Shown here: positions 8,926 through 17,835 of the stretch, in pieces | Layout: every line of letters starts with the position of its first letter | How positions within the stretch are numbered: the first letter of the stretch is position 1 | Assembly (NCBI RefSeq): GCF_020614375.1 | Contig: NZ_CP085327.1 | Location: forward strand, 992,001-1,056,000 | Length of the DNA: 64,000 nt | Direction of reading: 5' to 3' | Origin: Haladaptatus salinisoli | GTDB lineage: Archaea > Halobacteriota > Halobacteria > Halobacteriales > Haladaptataceae | The notes under the pieces: model-generated | What the model was told of the DNA's origin: nothing | Database searches by the model: none | What the model saw: the letters and a program-made list of their open reading frames with translations, nothing else | Position numbers and translations under genes: made by a program

Positions 8926-10452
8926 TCACTCGCCGCGCGCTCGGAGGTACCGCTGCACGACCGGAATCTCGACGCCGACCGCCCCCTCGACGAACTCGAT
9001 GAGGGTACCGTCCTCGGGTTGGAGACACCCCGACACCGCGACCACGACGAGCGTGAGCAGACCGGTCAGCACCAGGAAGGCGGGCAGCGTGAAGGCCGTC
9101 AGCGACACCCAGTTCGCGGCGGCGACGCAGACGGGAAAGAGGACGACCGGGAGGACGAGGTACGTCGTCTTCGTGTGCTTCGACAGCGGGCTGATGCCGC
9201 ACTTCGTCCAGAGCATCGCGTTGAGCGCGACGTTGCGGACGACGTACGCCGCCGACGACGCGACCGCCGCGCCGACGAATCCGTACCGCGGTATCAGGAC
9301 GACGTTCAGGACGAAGTTGAGCGCGAGGGTCAGGACGTCCACCCAGAGGATGACCGTCGTGTGACCGAGCGCGGCGAGCGTCGTCCGGTTGCGCCCCGCG
9401 GCGGCGCTGGTGAAAAATCCGATCGAGAGGACGGCGAGCGCCGCCCCGCCGCTCGCGTACTTCGAGCCGAAGAAGATGGAGAGCACGTCGCCGGGGAACA
9501 CCGTGAACGCCAGAAACGCGGGGAACGTGAAGACGTATATCCACTTGGTCGTTATCTGGTAGATGCTCGTCACTTCCTCGCGCTCGCCCTCGGAGTCCAA
9601 CCGCGAGGTCAGGGGCAGGTAGAGGTAGCCGAACGACGAGATGACCATCAGCAGGCTGTTCGCGAGGGGATACGCCGCGTTGTAGACGCCGACCTCGTCC
9701 GAGGTTCGAAAGTGGGCGAGCATGAGGGTGTCCATCCGCGTGAGGAGAATCGACAGCACCATCGTGACGATGAGCGGCGCCGAGTACGCGAGCAGTTCCC
9801 GGGAGTGCGTTCGTATCGGCCCCACGAGGCGGACGAGGCGGTTGGAGAGGAGGTAGACGACGACGAGCGTCCCGAGCGTCGCGACGAAGTAGGCGTAACC
9901 CACCGCGAGCAGGTCGAATCCGCCCGCGACGAGCGCCGTCAGGAGCACTATTCGCAGTCCGGGGTGGAGGAGGTCCTTGGAGTACAGTTTGTAGCGCGTG
10001 TTCTCCAGTCCCCGAAGCGCGCTGACGCCGACGGTCAGGCAGACGCTGACCGGGATGGTGAGAACGAACAGTCGGAGCAGGTCGCTCGACGCCTTCGTCT
10101 CGAAGAGCGCGCCGGTGATGCCGTCGACGTTGACGTACAGGACGAGCGAGACGGCGAGGCTGACGGCGAGGGAGGCGACCAATCCCACGAACCACACGCC
10201 GCGAACGTCGCGGTCGTCGTCGTACCGGGAGACGAATCGCGGAATTCCGTCGTTCAGGCCGACGAGCGAGACGGTGGTTCCGATGGTCATGATGGCGAAG
10301 CCGATGGTGACCTCGCCGTACATCTCGGTCGAGAACTGCTGTGCGATGATGATTCGCTCCGCCAGTCGGCCGACCGACGCGACGGCGACGCCGACGACGA
10401 TGAGCACCGAACTGGAGAGGAGTTCCGACAGGTGATTCTTACTCGCGGCCAT
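8926..10452 (-). CDS. Polysaccharide/lipid-linked oligosaccharide flippase (Wzx/MATE-like)
   Basis: A 508-residue, very hydrophobic protein with about 12-14 membrane segments. It starts with the typical helix SSVLIVVGVAVASVGRLAERIIIAQQFSTEMYGEVTIGFAIM and contains YNAAYPLANSLLMVISSFGYLYLPLTSRL, both characteristic of the oligosaccharidyl-lipid flippase family (RfbX/Wzx). It would move a lipid-linked glycan across the membrane for surface polysaccharide or N-glycan assembly. Neighbours agree: a secreted beta-helix protein and a GT4 glycosyltransferase lie on the other side of a divergent promoter region. Confidence 0.9.
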   Translation of the reverse strand: MAASKNHLSELLSSSVLIVVGVAVASVGRLAERIIIAQQFSTEMYGEVTIGFAIMTIGTTVSLVGLNDGIPRFVSRYDDDRDVRGVWFVGLVASLAVSLAVSLVLYVNVDGITGALFETKASSDLLRLFVLTIPVSVCLTVGVSALRGLENTRYKLYSKDLLHPGLRIVLLTALVAGGFDLLAVGYAYFVATLGTLVVVYLLSNRLVRLVGPIRTHSRELLAYSAPLIVTMVLSILLTRMDTLMLAHFRTSDEVGVYNAAYPLANSLLMVISSFGYLYLPLTSRLDSEGEREEVTSIYQITTKWIYVFTFPAFLAFTVFPGDVLSIFFGSKYASGGAALAVLSIGFFTSAAAGRNRTTLAALGHTTVILWVDVLTLALNFVLNVVLIPRYGFVGAAVASSAAYVVRNVALNAMLWTKCGISPLSKHTKTTYLVLPVVLFPVCVAAANWVSLTAFTLPAFLVLTGLLTLVVVAVSGCLQPEDGTLIEFVEGAVGVEIPVVQRYLRARGE

Positions 10453-10730
10453 TCGTAACGGGGCGGGCGGTCTCGGTCGGACGAACCCGATGCTGGCGTC
10501 CCGAGCGTGTTCTCGTACTCACGGTGAGACCAGCGAGGCGTCTGAAGGACTTTGTTATACTGCTCGTACGATTGAGTAATCGCACCCATCCGCTTCGATT
10601 ACCGTCCGAAGCTCCGGAAATCACCGGTTTATCGCATCCGCTCGAACGTCACGAAATAACATTATTGACGGAGGGTCGTCGTATTCACGATACCGCGAGA
10701 TCGGTTGAGCGAACCGGACGCACATCGTAA

Positions 10731-10740
10731 GAATATTAAT
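10731..10740 (+). promoter_or_regulatory. TATA box of the beta-helix protein gene; note on the 10453-10764 divergent region
   Basis: The A/T-rich string GAATATTAAT is centred about 29 bases before the ATG at 10765, the spacing expected for a leaderless haloarchaeal mRNA. The remaining divergent region back to 10453 (about 312 bases) holds no gene I can support. It contains further A/T-rich patches (around 10553 and 10656) that may include the flippase promoter on the other strand. Confidence 0.6.
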
Positions 10741-10764
10741 AGAGCAATCTGCATTGAAGACCGC

Positions 10765-12015
10765 ATGGCACGCAATCGCAGTAAGGCACGCGAAAAACGT
10801 ACGTACGGCGACTCGTTCGACCGTCGTTCGTATCTGAAACTGACGGGTTCGACCGCCCTTTCGCTCATCGGTGCGGGGGCGCTCTCCGGCGCCGCATCGG
10901 CGGCGGAGTACGAGACGATCACGATTTCCTCCGGCGAACAGCGGCAGTTCGACGTCGGAAGCGGCGAAACGTTCGAGAACAAACTCATCGACCTCAGCGC
11001 GAGCGGGGCGGACGTTCAGATCGTCGCGAGCGGTTCCGACTGGACGATTCGCAACGTCGGATTCAAAGGAACGGCGGACATGAGCGGTCCGCACTCGCCG
11101 GGGAAGAACCTCGGCGGGTATCCGAACCTCATCACCGCGTCGGGGACGGGCACCATCGAGCACGTCTACCTCGGCGACGGCGTCGCGGGCGACATGGTTC
11201 GAAAGGGCGCCATCGGCGTCTCCAGTTCCCACTCGGGTCACATCGACCTCACGGAGGTCACGATGAACGGTTGGACCGGCAACGCGATTTACGCGGGCGG
11301 CGCGGCGAAATCGGGCGGCGGGTCGCTGGCGTTCGACCGCTGTCTCCTGAAGAACAACAACATCAGCCACCTCCGCATCGCGACCGACGGCACGACCGTG
11401 AAAAACACGGTCATCTACAACACGAACGACGTTCCGCTCCACCCCATCAACGGCGGCGTCGTGAACTCCCGCGGCGTGTACGACGGCTACGGAACGGAGG
11501 ACAACGTCATCGAGTTCGAGAACTGTCACATCGACTGCACCGACTCGAACACGAACGGGGGCGCGTCCGCGCTGGCCGCGACGAAGACGACGTTCCGCGT
11601 TCGAGATTCGCAGATCAGGGGCCAACTCATCGGCAACGTCGAAACGACGAACGTCGGCGAGAATCCGAAGCACGAACCGCCGAAGGGCGCGCCGACGACC
11701 GCCGAGCAAGCGGCGAGCGGAGCGAAATCGACCGGCGGTCGGTCCGGCAACTCGGGTCGTTCCGGTAACGGCGGTTCCTCGGGCGGAACCCGCTCCGAGC
11801 GCTCCGCGAAGGGTTCCGGCTCCGACGCCGATTCGAAAGACGCCGGAAACGGTACCGGCGCTTCCTCGCGGAACGCGCCGTCGAGCGACGACGCGGTGAA
11901 AGAACAGCGAATTTCCGCGTCCCCCGGGTTCGCCGATAGATACTGCGTCGACTACGGCGGACGCACGTACTGCTTCGACTTCGGGGACCTCTCGACGCTC
12001 CTGAAGCGCATCTGA
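10765..12015 (+). CDS. Tat-exported right-handed beta-helix protein with a low-complexity linker and Cys-containing C-terminus
   Basis: A 416-residue secreted protein. The N-terminus has a twin-arginine signal (DRRSYLKLTG, hydrophobic stretch, then a cleavage site near ASAAEYE). Residues about 45-290 have the repeating short-strand pattern of a right-handed beta-helix (WTIRNVGFKG, GTIEHVYLGDG, HIDLTEVTMNGWTG). A Ser/Gly/Lys/Asn-rich disordered linker of about 90 residues follows, then a compact end RYCVDYGGRTYCFDFGDL with two cysteines. ATG at 10765 is used because the TATA box fits it; the open frame extends 20 codons upstream. Likely bound to, or acting on, a cell-surface polysaccharide (inference). 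Confidence 0.85.
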   Translation: MARNRSKAREKRTYGDSFDRRSYLKLTGSTALSLIGAGALSGAASAAEYETITISSGEQRQFDVGSGETFENKLIDLSASGADVQIVASGSDWTIRNVGFKGTADMSGPHSPGKNLGGYPNLITASGTGTIEHVYLGDGVAGDMVRKGAIGVSSSHSGHIDLTEVTMNGWTGNAIYAGGAAKSGGGSLAFDRCLLKNNNISHLRIATDGTTVKNTVIYNTNDVPLHPINGGVVNSRGVYDGYGTEDNVIEFENCHIDCTDSNTNGGASALAATKTTFRVRDSQIRGQLIGNVETTNVGENPKHEPPKGAPTTAEQAASGAKSTGGRSGNSGRSGNGGSSGGTRSERSAKGSGSDADSKDAGNGTGASSRNAPSSDDAVKEQRISASPGFADRYCVDYGGRTYCFDFGDLSTLLKRI

Positions 12016-12023
12016 AGGCCGGT

Positions 12024-12057
12024 CGGTGGCGTTCGGCTCCCACCGCCAACCGTTTTT
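12024..12057 (+). terminator. Hairpin plus T run after the beta-helix gene
   Basis: A 6-bp stem CGGTGG/CCACCG (12024-12029 with 12040-12045) is followed seven bases later by five T residues (12053-12057). It lies just after the stop codon and ahead of the promoter of the next gene. T runs are the main archaeal termination signal; the hairpin may be incidental. Confidence 0.5.
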
Positions 12058-12162
12058 ATCGTCGAACGGGTCCGTTCGCGCCCGTTCAGGGCGTCCGTAC
12101 CGAATCGAAGCGTTCGCCCTCCCCGTTCATAACAAAGTTATTTCGCACGCTCGTATTCGAGA

Positions 12163-13380
12163 ATGAACGGTGGAACTCGATTGCACCGACACGTCGGGGA
12201 CCGGCAGGAAACGGGGAGGAAAGACGACGGCGCGACCGAGCGGGGAATCGCCCGAAACGAACGGCTGACCGTCGGGATGTACTTCACGAAAGCCGGAACG
12301 CGGGACGCGGGCGGCGTCGTGATGTACGTCCAGCAGCTGTTGGACGCGCTGGCGGACCACCAACCGGCGTACCTCTACACCGAATCCGGCGAGCTGACGC
12401 CGAAGATGCGAGACACGAAGGCGGAGGTCGTCCAGATGGATACCGAACTCGAACCCGTGGAAAGACTCTTCGAGGGCCTTCCGGCGATGGACTCCCCGTC
12501 GGTGGTGAACGAAAAACTCCTTCCGCTGTTCGGTGCGCTCCGCGACGGCACGATTCGCCACATGAACGAGCACGTCGACGTTCTCGTGACGCACGACTTT
12601 CTGGACGACCTCGTCCTCTCGAATCTCCTCGACGTCCCCGTGGTTCGCGTGTTTCACGGCTTCGAACGGGCAGGCGTCGGAATGCGGGTGCGCGAACTGC
12701 TCTCGACCGGTCGCTCGGTGGTCAACTCGGAGCAGACCCGGCGGGAGTTCGTCGACCATCTGGGGTACGAACCCGACGGTATCGTCTACCCCGGCGTCGA
12801 TATCGACCGATTCCATCCCGCGGCGAAACCCGCGTTCGAGCGCGACGAGTGGACGATGCTGTTCGTCGGTCGGTTCGTCGAGGCGAAAGGAATCTTCGAC
12901 CTCGTCGACGCGGTCGCCGAGCTATCCGACGACGCGCACCTCCGTATCGTCGGTCGCGGCGACACCGACGCGCTCGCGAAGCGAGTCCGAGCCCGCGGCG
13001 TCGAGTCGAGGATAACGATCGAAGGGCCGGTTCCGCACGACGAGTTACCGGGCTATTACGCCGCCGCGGACGCGCTGTGTCTGCCGTCTCAGTACGAGAG
13101 TTTCGGGATGGTCAACGTGGAGGCGATGGCCTGCGGCACGCCCGTCGTCACCACGAATCTGGAGGGTATCACGGAGTACGCCGTCGACCGCGAGACGGCC
13201 CTACTCGTCCCGCCGAACTCGCCGAGCGAACTCGCCGACGCGCTAGAAACGCTGCGTTCGTCGCCCGAGCTCCGCGCGCGACTCGAAGCGAACGGGAGGG
13301 ACGTGGCGAGACGCTACTCGTGGGAGTCGGCGTCGAGAAGCCTCGTGGAAACGTGTCTCGAAGTCGTCGAAGCGACGTGA
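12163..13380 (+). CDS. Glycosyltransferase family 4 (GT-B fold)
   Basis: A 405-residue glycosyltransferase. The first 35 residues are charged and probably disordered. The N-terminal Rossmann domain starts at LTVGMYFTKAGTRDAGGVVMYVQQLLDAL. The C-terminal nucleotide-sugar-binding domain has MLFVGRFVEAKGIFDLVDAVAEL and the retaining GT4 signature LPSQYESFGMVNVEAMACGTPVVTT, with its EX7E arrangement. It should transfer a sugar from a nucleotide donor at the cytoplasmic face. It stands near the flippase, so a shared surface-glycan pathway is likely. A TATA-like string lies at 12136-12143. Confidence 0.9.
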   Translation: MNGGTRLHRHVGDRQETGRKDDGATERGIARNERLTVGMYFTKAGTRDAGGVVMYVQQLLDALADHQPAYLYTESGELTPKMRDTKAEVVQMDTELEPVERLFEGLPAMDSPSVVNEKLLPLFGALRDGTIRHMNEHVDVLVTHDFLDDLVLSNLLDVPVVRVFHGFERAGVGMRVRELLSTGRSVVNSEQTRREFVDHLGYEPDGIVYPGVDIDRFHPAAKPAFERDEWTMLFVGRFVEAKGIFDLVDAVAELSDDAHLRIVGRGDTDALAKRVRARGVESRITIEGPVPHDELPGYYAAADALCLPSQYESFGMVNVEAMACGTPVVTTNLEGITEYAVDRETALLVPPNSPSELADALETLRSSPELRARLEANGRDVARRYSWESASRSLVETCLEVVEAT

Positions 13381-13385
13381 CGCGG

Positions 13386-14129
13386 CTACTCGGGTGACGA
13401 ACGCGGAACCGCCCGCGTCGCGGTCGCCTTGAACGACGCGACGACCTCCGCGCCCGGTTCCAGGCCCAGCCGCTCGACGCTCGTGGTCGTGACCAGCGCG
13501 AGAAACGGAGCGCCGGTTCCGACGTCGACCGCGACGCGAGCTATCTTCTCGCCGCGATCGACCCCTCGAATCTCGCCGACGAACTGGTTCCTGGCGCTCG
13601 TCTCGTCGCCCCGCGGCGCCGACTCCGGGCTGTGGAGGGTTATCACGTCCGAGCGAAGGCACACCTCGACCGCGTCGGAATCGGGCGGGACGAGCGCCCG
13701 AACGACCCCCGCGTCGGTCCGCACGAGGCCGAACTCGCCGTCCCGTTCGACGACCGTTCCGTCGAGCACCGTCTCGTCGACCTCCGCGAGGCCGGACGAC
13801 TCCGCGGCGAGCCTGCGGAAGCGCTGGAGCAGGCTTCGGGCGTTCTCGGTCAGCGTGCTCCCGCCGCCGCTCGCCCCGCCGCGTTCGCGTTCCACGAGCG
13901 CCCCGAAGCCGCCCTCCAGTTCCACGACGCGTCGCTGCGCGTGGGCGTACGACCGTCCGAGCGCTGTCGCCGCCGCGTTGAGCGACCCGGCGTCGTCGAT
14001 GGTTCGGAGCAAGCGCGCGTCCTGTGCGCCGAAACTCACGCCTCCGGCGACGAGTTGCGCGTCGAACGCCGCCCGCGGCGAGTCGTCCTCCGTTCTCCCG
14101 TCCTCCGTCGTCTCGGTGTCGTCGGTCAT
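13386..14129 (-). CDS. ModE-like regulator: LysR-type winged helix plus TOBE domain
   Basis: A 247-residue protein with two parts. Residues about 30-105 form a ModE-type winged helix (LLRTIDDAGSLNAAATALGRSYAHAQRRVVEL, then ERERGGASGGGSTLTENARSLLQRF). The C-terminal 70 residues form a TOBE oxyanion-binding domain (FVGEIRGVDRGEKIARVAVDVG, VTTTSVERLGLEPGAEVVASFKATA). TOBE domains of this class bind molybdate or tungstate. It is the last gene of the tup operon, 28 bases after the ATPase gene, so it probably senses the imported oxyanion and controls the operon. Confidence 0.88.
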   Translation of the reverse strand: MTDDTETTEDGRTEDDSPRAAFDAQLVAGGVSFGAQDARLLRTIDDAGSLNAAATALGRSYAHAQRRVVELEGGFGALVERERGGASGGGSTLTENARSLLQRFRRLAAESSGLAEVDETVLDGTVVERDGEFGLVRTDAGVVRALVPPDSDAVEVCLRSDVITLHSPESAPRGDETSARNQFVGEIRGVDRGEKIARVAVDVGTGAPFLALVTTTSVERLGLEPGAEVVASFKATATRAVPRSSPE

Positions 14130-14157
14130 CGTCGCGTCGTCCTCTCGTTGGTCCCCA

Positions 14158-14922
14158 TCAGTACATCAATTCCCCCGCCACGAACTTTCGCGTTCGGTCG
14201 TCCTCCGGCGTCTCGAACACCTGCTCCGGCGGGCCGGTTTCGATTATCGTCCCGTCGAGCAGGACGGCGACGCGGTCGGAGATGCGCTCCGCCTGGTGCA
14301 TGTCGTGGGTCGCCACGACGACGCCAACCCCCTGCTCGGCGGCGTCGGCGACGGCGTCCTCGATGAGCGCCGTGTTCCGCGGGTCGAGGTTCGACGACGG
14401 TTCGTCCAGCAGGAGGACGGCGGGGTCGGTGGCGAGCGCCCGCGCGAACGCGACGCGCTGGGCTTCGCCGCCGGAGAGCGAGAGGGCGTTCTGGTCGTCC
14501 TTGCCGACGAGGTCGACGGTTTCGAGCACCTCGGTCGGGGCAGCGGCGTCCCGACGACCGACCAGCCGCGCCGCCGCCGAGCGGAGGCGCTCCGACCACG
14601 GTCGCCTGACGCGAAGCCCGTAGGTCACGTTCCGCTCGACCGGCGCGTTGAACAGCGACGGCTCCTGAAACACCATGCTGACGCGGCGGCGGACCGCCAG
14701 ACGGTCGTCGTCGGGGAGCTCCCACACGTCCTCGCCGCGCCACCGGACGGCGCCGGCCTCGGGCGAGCGAAAGAGCGCGAGGAGGCGTAAGAGGGTCGTC
14801 TTCCCGGTTCCCGAGGGGCCGACGACCGTGACGACCTCGCCCGGTCCGACCGAGAGCGACACGTCGGAGAGGACGCGCTCGCCGTCGAACCCGTGCGAGA
14901 CGCTCGCGGCGGCGAGCGTCAT
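14158..14922 (-). CDS. tupC: Tungstate/molybdate-type ABC transporter ATP-binding protein
   Basis: A 254-residue ABC ATPase. Walker A is [15 protein letters not shown] near residue 35, the signature is [16 protein letters not shown], and Walker B is [16 protein letters not shown]; the switch histidine follows in [11 protein letters not shown]. It powers uptake through the TupB-like permease. Its ATG overlaps the permease stop by four bases (ATGA), a clear sign of translational coupling. Specificity for tungstate rather than molybdate is inferred from the neighbouring TupA-like protein and permease. Confidence 0.85.
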   Translation of the reverse strand: MTLAAASVSHGFDGERVLSDVSLSVGPGEVVTVVGPSGTGKTTLLRLLALFRSPEAGAVRWRGEDVWELPDDDRLAVRRRVSMVFQEPSLFNAPVERNVTYGLRVRRPWSERLRSAAARLVGRRDAAAPTEVLETVDLVGKDDQNALSLSGGEAQRVAFARALATDPAVLLLDEPSSNLDPRNTALIEDAVADAAEQGVGVVVATHDMHQAERISDRVAVLLDGTIIETGPPEQVFETPEDDRTRKFVAGELMY

Positions 14923-15635
14923 CGGCGCACCTCCCCGCGTCCGCGACTCCTACTGCGGACCCACGACCCGAGGACGTTCACGCAGAGGACGAGCACCAAC
15001 AGCATCGCGCCGAGCACCAGCCCCGCCTCGTAACGGCCCTGCCGCGCTTCGACCGTGATGGCGGTCGTGAGGGTTCGCGTGTAGGAGGTCTTCGCGCCGG
15101 TCGTATCGGTCAGGACGATGTTCCCGCCGACGATGAGGATGGAACCGACCTCGCTGATGGCCCGCCCGTAGCCGGCGAGGACGGCGGTGACGATGCCGTA
15201 CCGCGCCTCCTTGACGACGAGGAGGCCGACGTCGCCGTCGGTGCCGCCGAGCGTGAACGCCGCGTCGCGCACGTCGCGCCCGACCGATTCGACGGCCGAG
15301 AGGCTGATGCTCGTGACGACGGGCGTCGCCAGCACGAACTGCGAGGCGATCATCGCGGTCGGCGTGAAGACCAGCCCCAACTCGCCGAGCGGTCCCTGAT
15401 TCGACAGGAGGAGGAGGACGAGCAATCCGACCACGACGCTCGGAAACCCCATCCCGGTGTTGATGACCGCCGTCACGCCGCGCTTCCCGGGAAACTCCGT
15501 GAAGCCGATGGCGAGCGCGACCGGCACGCTCACCAGCGTGGAGAGCGCCACGGCGGTCGTGCTCACGTACAGCGAGACGAGGGCGACGCTCACGAAGTAC
15601 TGCCAGTCGGCACCCGAAGCGAATTCCTGTAGCAT
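14919..15635 (-). CDS. tupB: Tungstate-type ABC transporter permease
   Basis: A 238-residue permease with about six membrane segments, beginning with [29 protein letters not shown]. The sequence around [29 protein letters not shown] and [15 protein letters not shown] matches the TupB group. The coupling helix is [25 protein letters not shown]. It is the membrane channel of the operon, 44 bases after the binding-protein gene and overlapping the ATPase gene. TupB-type permeases carry tungstate with high affinity for molybdenum-like enzymes such as aldehyde oxidoreductases. Confidence 0.87.
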   Translation of the reverse strand: MLQEFASGADWQYFVSVALVSLYVSTTAVALSTLVSVPVALAIGFTEFPGKRGVTAVINTGMGFPSVVVGLLVLLLLSNQGPLGELGLVFTPTAMIASQFVLATPVVTSISLSAVESVGRDVRDAAFTLGGTDGDVGLLVVKEARYGIVTAVLAGYGRAISEVGSILIVGGNIVLTDTTGAKTSYTRTLTTAITVEARQGRYEAGLVLGAMLLVLVLCVNVLGSWVRSRSRGRGEVRR

Positions 15636-15679
15636 GGTGGCGATTCGATGGCTGACGACGGCGGTTCGGCGCGCCGAGG

Positions 15680-16690
15680 TCAGTAGTTCGCGGGCACCTC
15701 CCGTTCGACCCAGTAGAGGAACTGCTTATCCTCGCGCGAGAGCGATTTTGCCTGCTTCGCGGAGTAGCCCTGCGGGACGTACTGGCCGAAGTTCGGTTGC
15801 TTCGACAGCGCGTTCGGGAAGAACAGTTGCGACCCGTTCGCGGTGTAGTTTTCGATGAGCTTCTGTCCCTTCGGACTGGTCAGGAACCCCGCGTAGGCCA
15901 TCGCGGCCCGGTAGTTGACGTTGCCGTGTTTCGCGGGGTTGACCGGGATGACGCCGTAGGGGTTCTTGAGGATGACCGGCCCGCCCTTCAGCGGTCCTTG
16001 GACGTGGATGACGAGGTCGAGTTCGTCCTTCATCGAGAGGTAGGTGCCGCGGTCGGCGAGGGTGTAGGCGTTCGACTGGTTCGCCTGCGTCAGGGTGTCG
16101 CCCATCCCCTTGCCGATTTCGCGGTACCACTTCCCGCTCGGCTGGACGCCCGCTTCCTGCCAGATGCTCCGTTCTTTCTTGTGGGTCCCCGAGTCGTCGC
16201 CGCGCGAGAGGAACGTCGCCTCCTTCGTAGCGATGGTGGAGAACGCCTTCGTCGCGCTCTCCGTGCCGTTGATACCGGCGGGGTCGTCCTTCGGTCCGAC
16301 GATGACGAAGTCGTTGAACATCACGTCACGGCGGTTGACGCCGTGGCCGTCCTGGAGGAACGTATCCTCGGCGCCGCGCGCGTGGACGAGGATGACGTCG
16401 GCGTCCCCGTCGCGGGCGGTTCGGATGCTCGCGCCCGTCCCCTTCGAGATGGTCTTGACGGTGACCCCGAACGCCTGCTCGAACTTCGGGTTGAGTTCGC
16501 CCAGCAGTCCCGTGTCGTAGGTGCTGGTCGTCGTGGCGAGAACGAGTTCGCCGTCCCCTATCTTCCCGCCGCCGGAGTCGTCCTTCCCTTTCGTTCCGTT
16601 CCGCGCGCCGAGCGAACCGGTACAGCCCGCGAGTCCGGCAAGGGCACCGACGCCCGCCGCACGCACGAACCGTCGCCGTTGTATCGACAT
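15680..16690 (-). CDS. tupA: Tungstate-binding lipoprotein (TupA type), Tat signal
   Basis: A 336-residue substrate-binding protein. The N-terminus has a Tat motif ([10 protein letters not shown]) and the lipobox LAGC, followed by a short linker. The ligand domain starts with [29 protein letters not shown], the hallmark of TupA/PBP-like tungstate-binding proteins; TTTSTYDTG contributes the oxyanion pocket. [12 protein letters not shown] later in the chain is also typical. The ATG at 16690 is chosen over an upstream extension because a TATA box sits at leaderless distance. First gene of the operon. Confidence 0.9.
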   Translation of the reverse strand: MSIQRRRFVRAAGVGALAGLAGCTGSLGARNGTKGKDDSGGGKIGDGELVLATTTSTYDTGLLGELNPKFEQAFGVTVKTISKGTGASIRTARDGDADVILVHARGAEDTFLQDGHGVNRRDVMFNDFVIVGPKDDPAGINGTESATKAFSTIATKEATFLSRGDDSGTHKKERSIWQEAGVQPSGKWYREIGKGMGDTLTQANQSNAYTLADRGTYLSMKDELDLVIHVQGPLKGGPVILKNPYGVIPVNPAKHGNVNYRAAMAYAGFLTSPKGQKLIENYTANGSQLFFPNALSKQPNFGQYVPQGYSAKQAKSLSREDKQFLYWVEREVPANY

Positions 16691-16712
16691 GGGAACAACG
16701 TTGCGCGAGGGG

Positions 16713-16721
16713 GTGATAAGG
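16713..16721 (-). promoter_or_regulatory. TATA box of the tupA operon
   Basis: On the minus strand the string CCTTATCAC lies about 27 bases before the tupA ATG (16690), fitting a leaderless transcript. No obvious ModE-type palindrome was found beside it by eye. The rest of the gap to 16952 (about 230 bases) shows no gene. Confidence 0.55.
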
Positions 16722-16952
16722 ATTGTGCAACTGACGTAACCGGAACGCGTTACGACGATTCGCCGACGTATCACCGAGGCGCGAGCGAGCGGACCGGGAC
16801 GGCCGCAGCGACCGGCGGTTTCGGCGGAGCCGCCGCGCGTCGAACGCGCTCACCGCCGTCGGATTCGAACCGATTCCGATTACCGCGGACGCGTACCGTC
16901 CGCGAACGACCGCGGACGGTCGAAAACGAGGGGGAGTCGGAGAGACGCAGAC

Positions 16953-17834
16953 CTACGGCTCTTCTTCCGTTCCCGCGACGTAGCCGGCGACGTTGCCCAC
17001 GTTCATGGCGACCGCCAGGACCACGGCGATGAGGAAGACGATGAACGACGAGATGGCGTTCATCTTCGGCGCGGTTCCGTACTTTATCATCGAGTACATC
17101 GACACCGTCAGCACGTCCAGCGTCCCGCTCACGAAGTGCGCGCGGATGAAGTCCTCGAACGAGCGAATCCACGCGAACAGGAAGCCGGCACCGATGGCGG
17201 GCGCGACGATGGGGAGCGTGACGTCCCGAAACGTCGTGAGCGGGTCGGCCCCCAAATCGCGGGCCGCCTCCTCCAACGACCGGTCGAAGGTGTAGAGGCG
17301 CGCCGTCACCATCAGCACGACGAACGGGAAGCCGTAGATGCTGTGGGTGAGAATCAGCGTGAGGGGGCCGGTGGTGATGCCGAGAATCGTCTGGAAGTAG
17401 ATGAGGAGAGCGATGCCCAACACGACGCCGGGAATCACCATCGGGAGGATGCCGAACGTTCGATAGGCTTCCTTCAGCGGGAAGTCGTAGCGAACCAGCG
17501 CGAAACTCGCCAGAACGCCGAGCACCGTCGCGATAGTCGCCGAGAACGTCGCCACCTGGATGCTGTTGAAGAGCGACATCATCAGCCCCGCGTCGGCGAA
17601 CGTCGCGCTGTAATGCGCGAGCGTGAACCCGCGGAAGGGGAAGAACGTGCTGGCGTTGACCGCGAACGAGAGGAACATCATCGCGAACAGCGGAATCCAC
17701 AGGAACACCAACAGGAGGACAACGACGGCGTACAGCCCGCGCCGCAGCAGTCGCTGTTTGGCGCCGTGGTCGAGCAGCGTCGACCCGGTCGTCTCCTCGG
17801 TTCGGTCGGTCGTGGTTCCGGTTTCGGTCGCCAT
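16953..17834 (-). CDS. potC: Polyamine-type ABC transporter permease (PotC family)
   Basis: A 293-residue permease with about six membrane segments. After a polar N-terminus it has RGLYAVVVLLLVFLWIPLFAMMFLSF, then the PotC-like block FRGFTLAHYSATFADAGLMMSLFNSIQVA. The coupling helix is EAARDLGADPLTTFRDVTLPIVAPAI. It pairs with the PotB-like protein encoded just upstream. The ATG at 17834 follows the upstream stop directly; a GTG at 17843 would overlap that stop and is an alternative. Substrate could be spermidine, putrescine or a related solute. Confidence 0.87.
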   Translation of the reverse strand: MATETGTTTDRTEETTGSTLLDHGAKQRLLRRGLYAVVVLLLVFLWIPLFAMMFLSFAVNASTFFPFRGFTLAHYSATFADAGLMMSLFNSIQVATFSATIATVLGVLASFALVRYDFPLKEAYRTFGILPMVIPGVVLGIALLIYFQTILGITTGPLTLILTHSIYGFPFVVLMVTARLYTFDRSLEEAARDLGADPLTTFRDVTLPIVAPAIGAGFLFAWIRSFEDFIRAHFVSGTLDVLTVSMYSMIKYGTAPKMNAISSFIVFLIAVVLAVAMNVGNVAGYVAGTEEEP

Positions 17835-17835
17835 C

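Noticed and set aside
10621-11709. A 362-codon frame on the minus strand across the beta-helix gene
   Set aside because: Antisense shadow with no protein-like pattern; the plus strand shows a clear Tat signal and beta-helix repeats.
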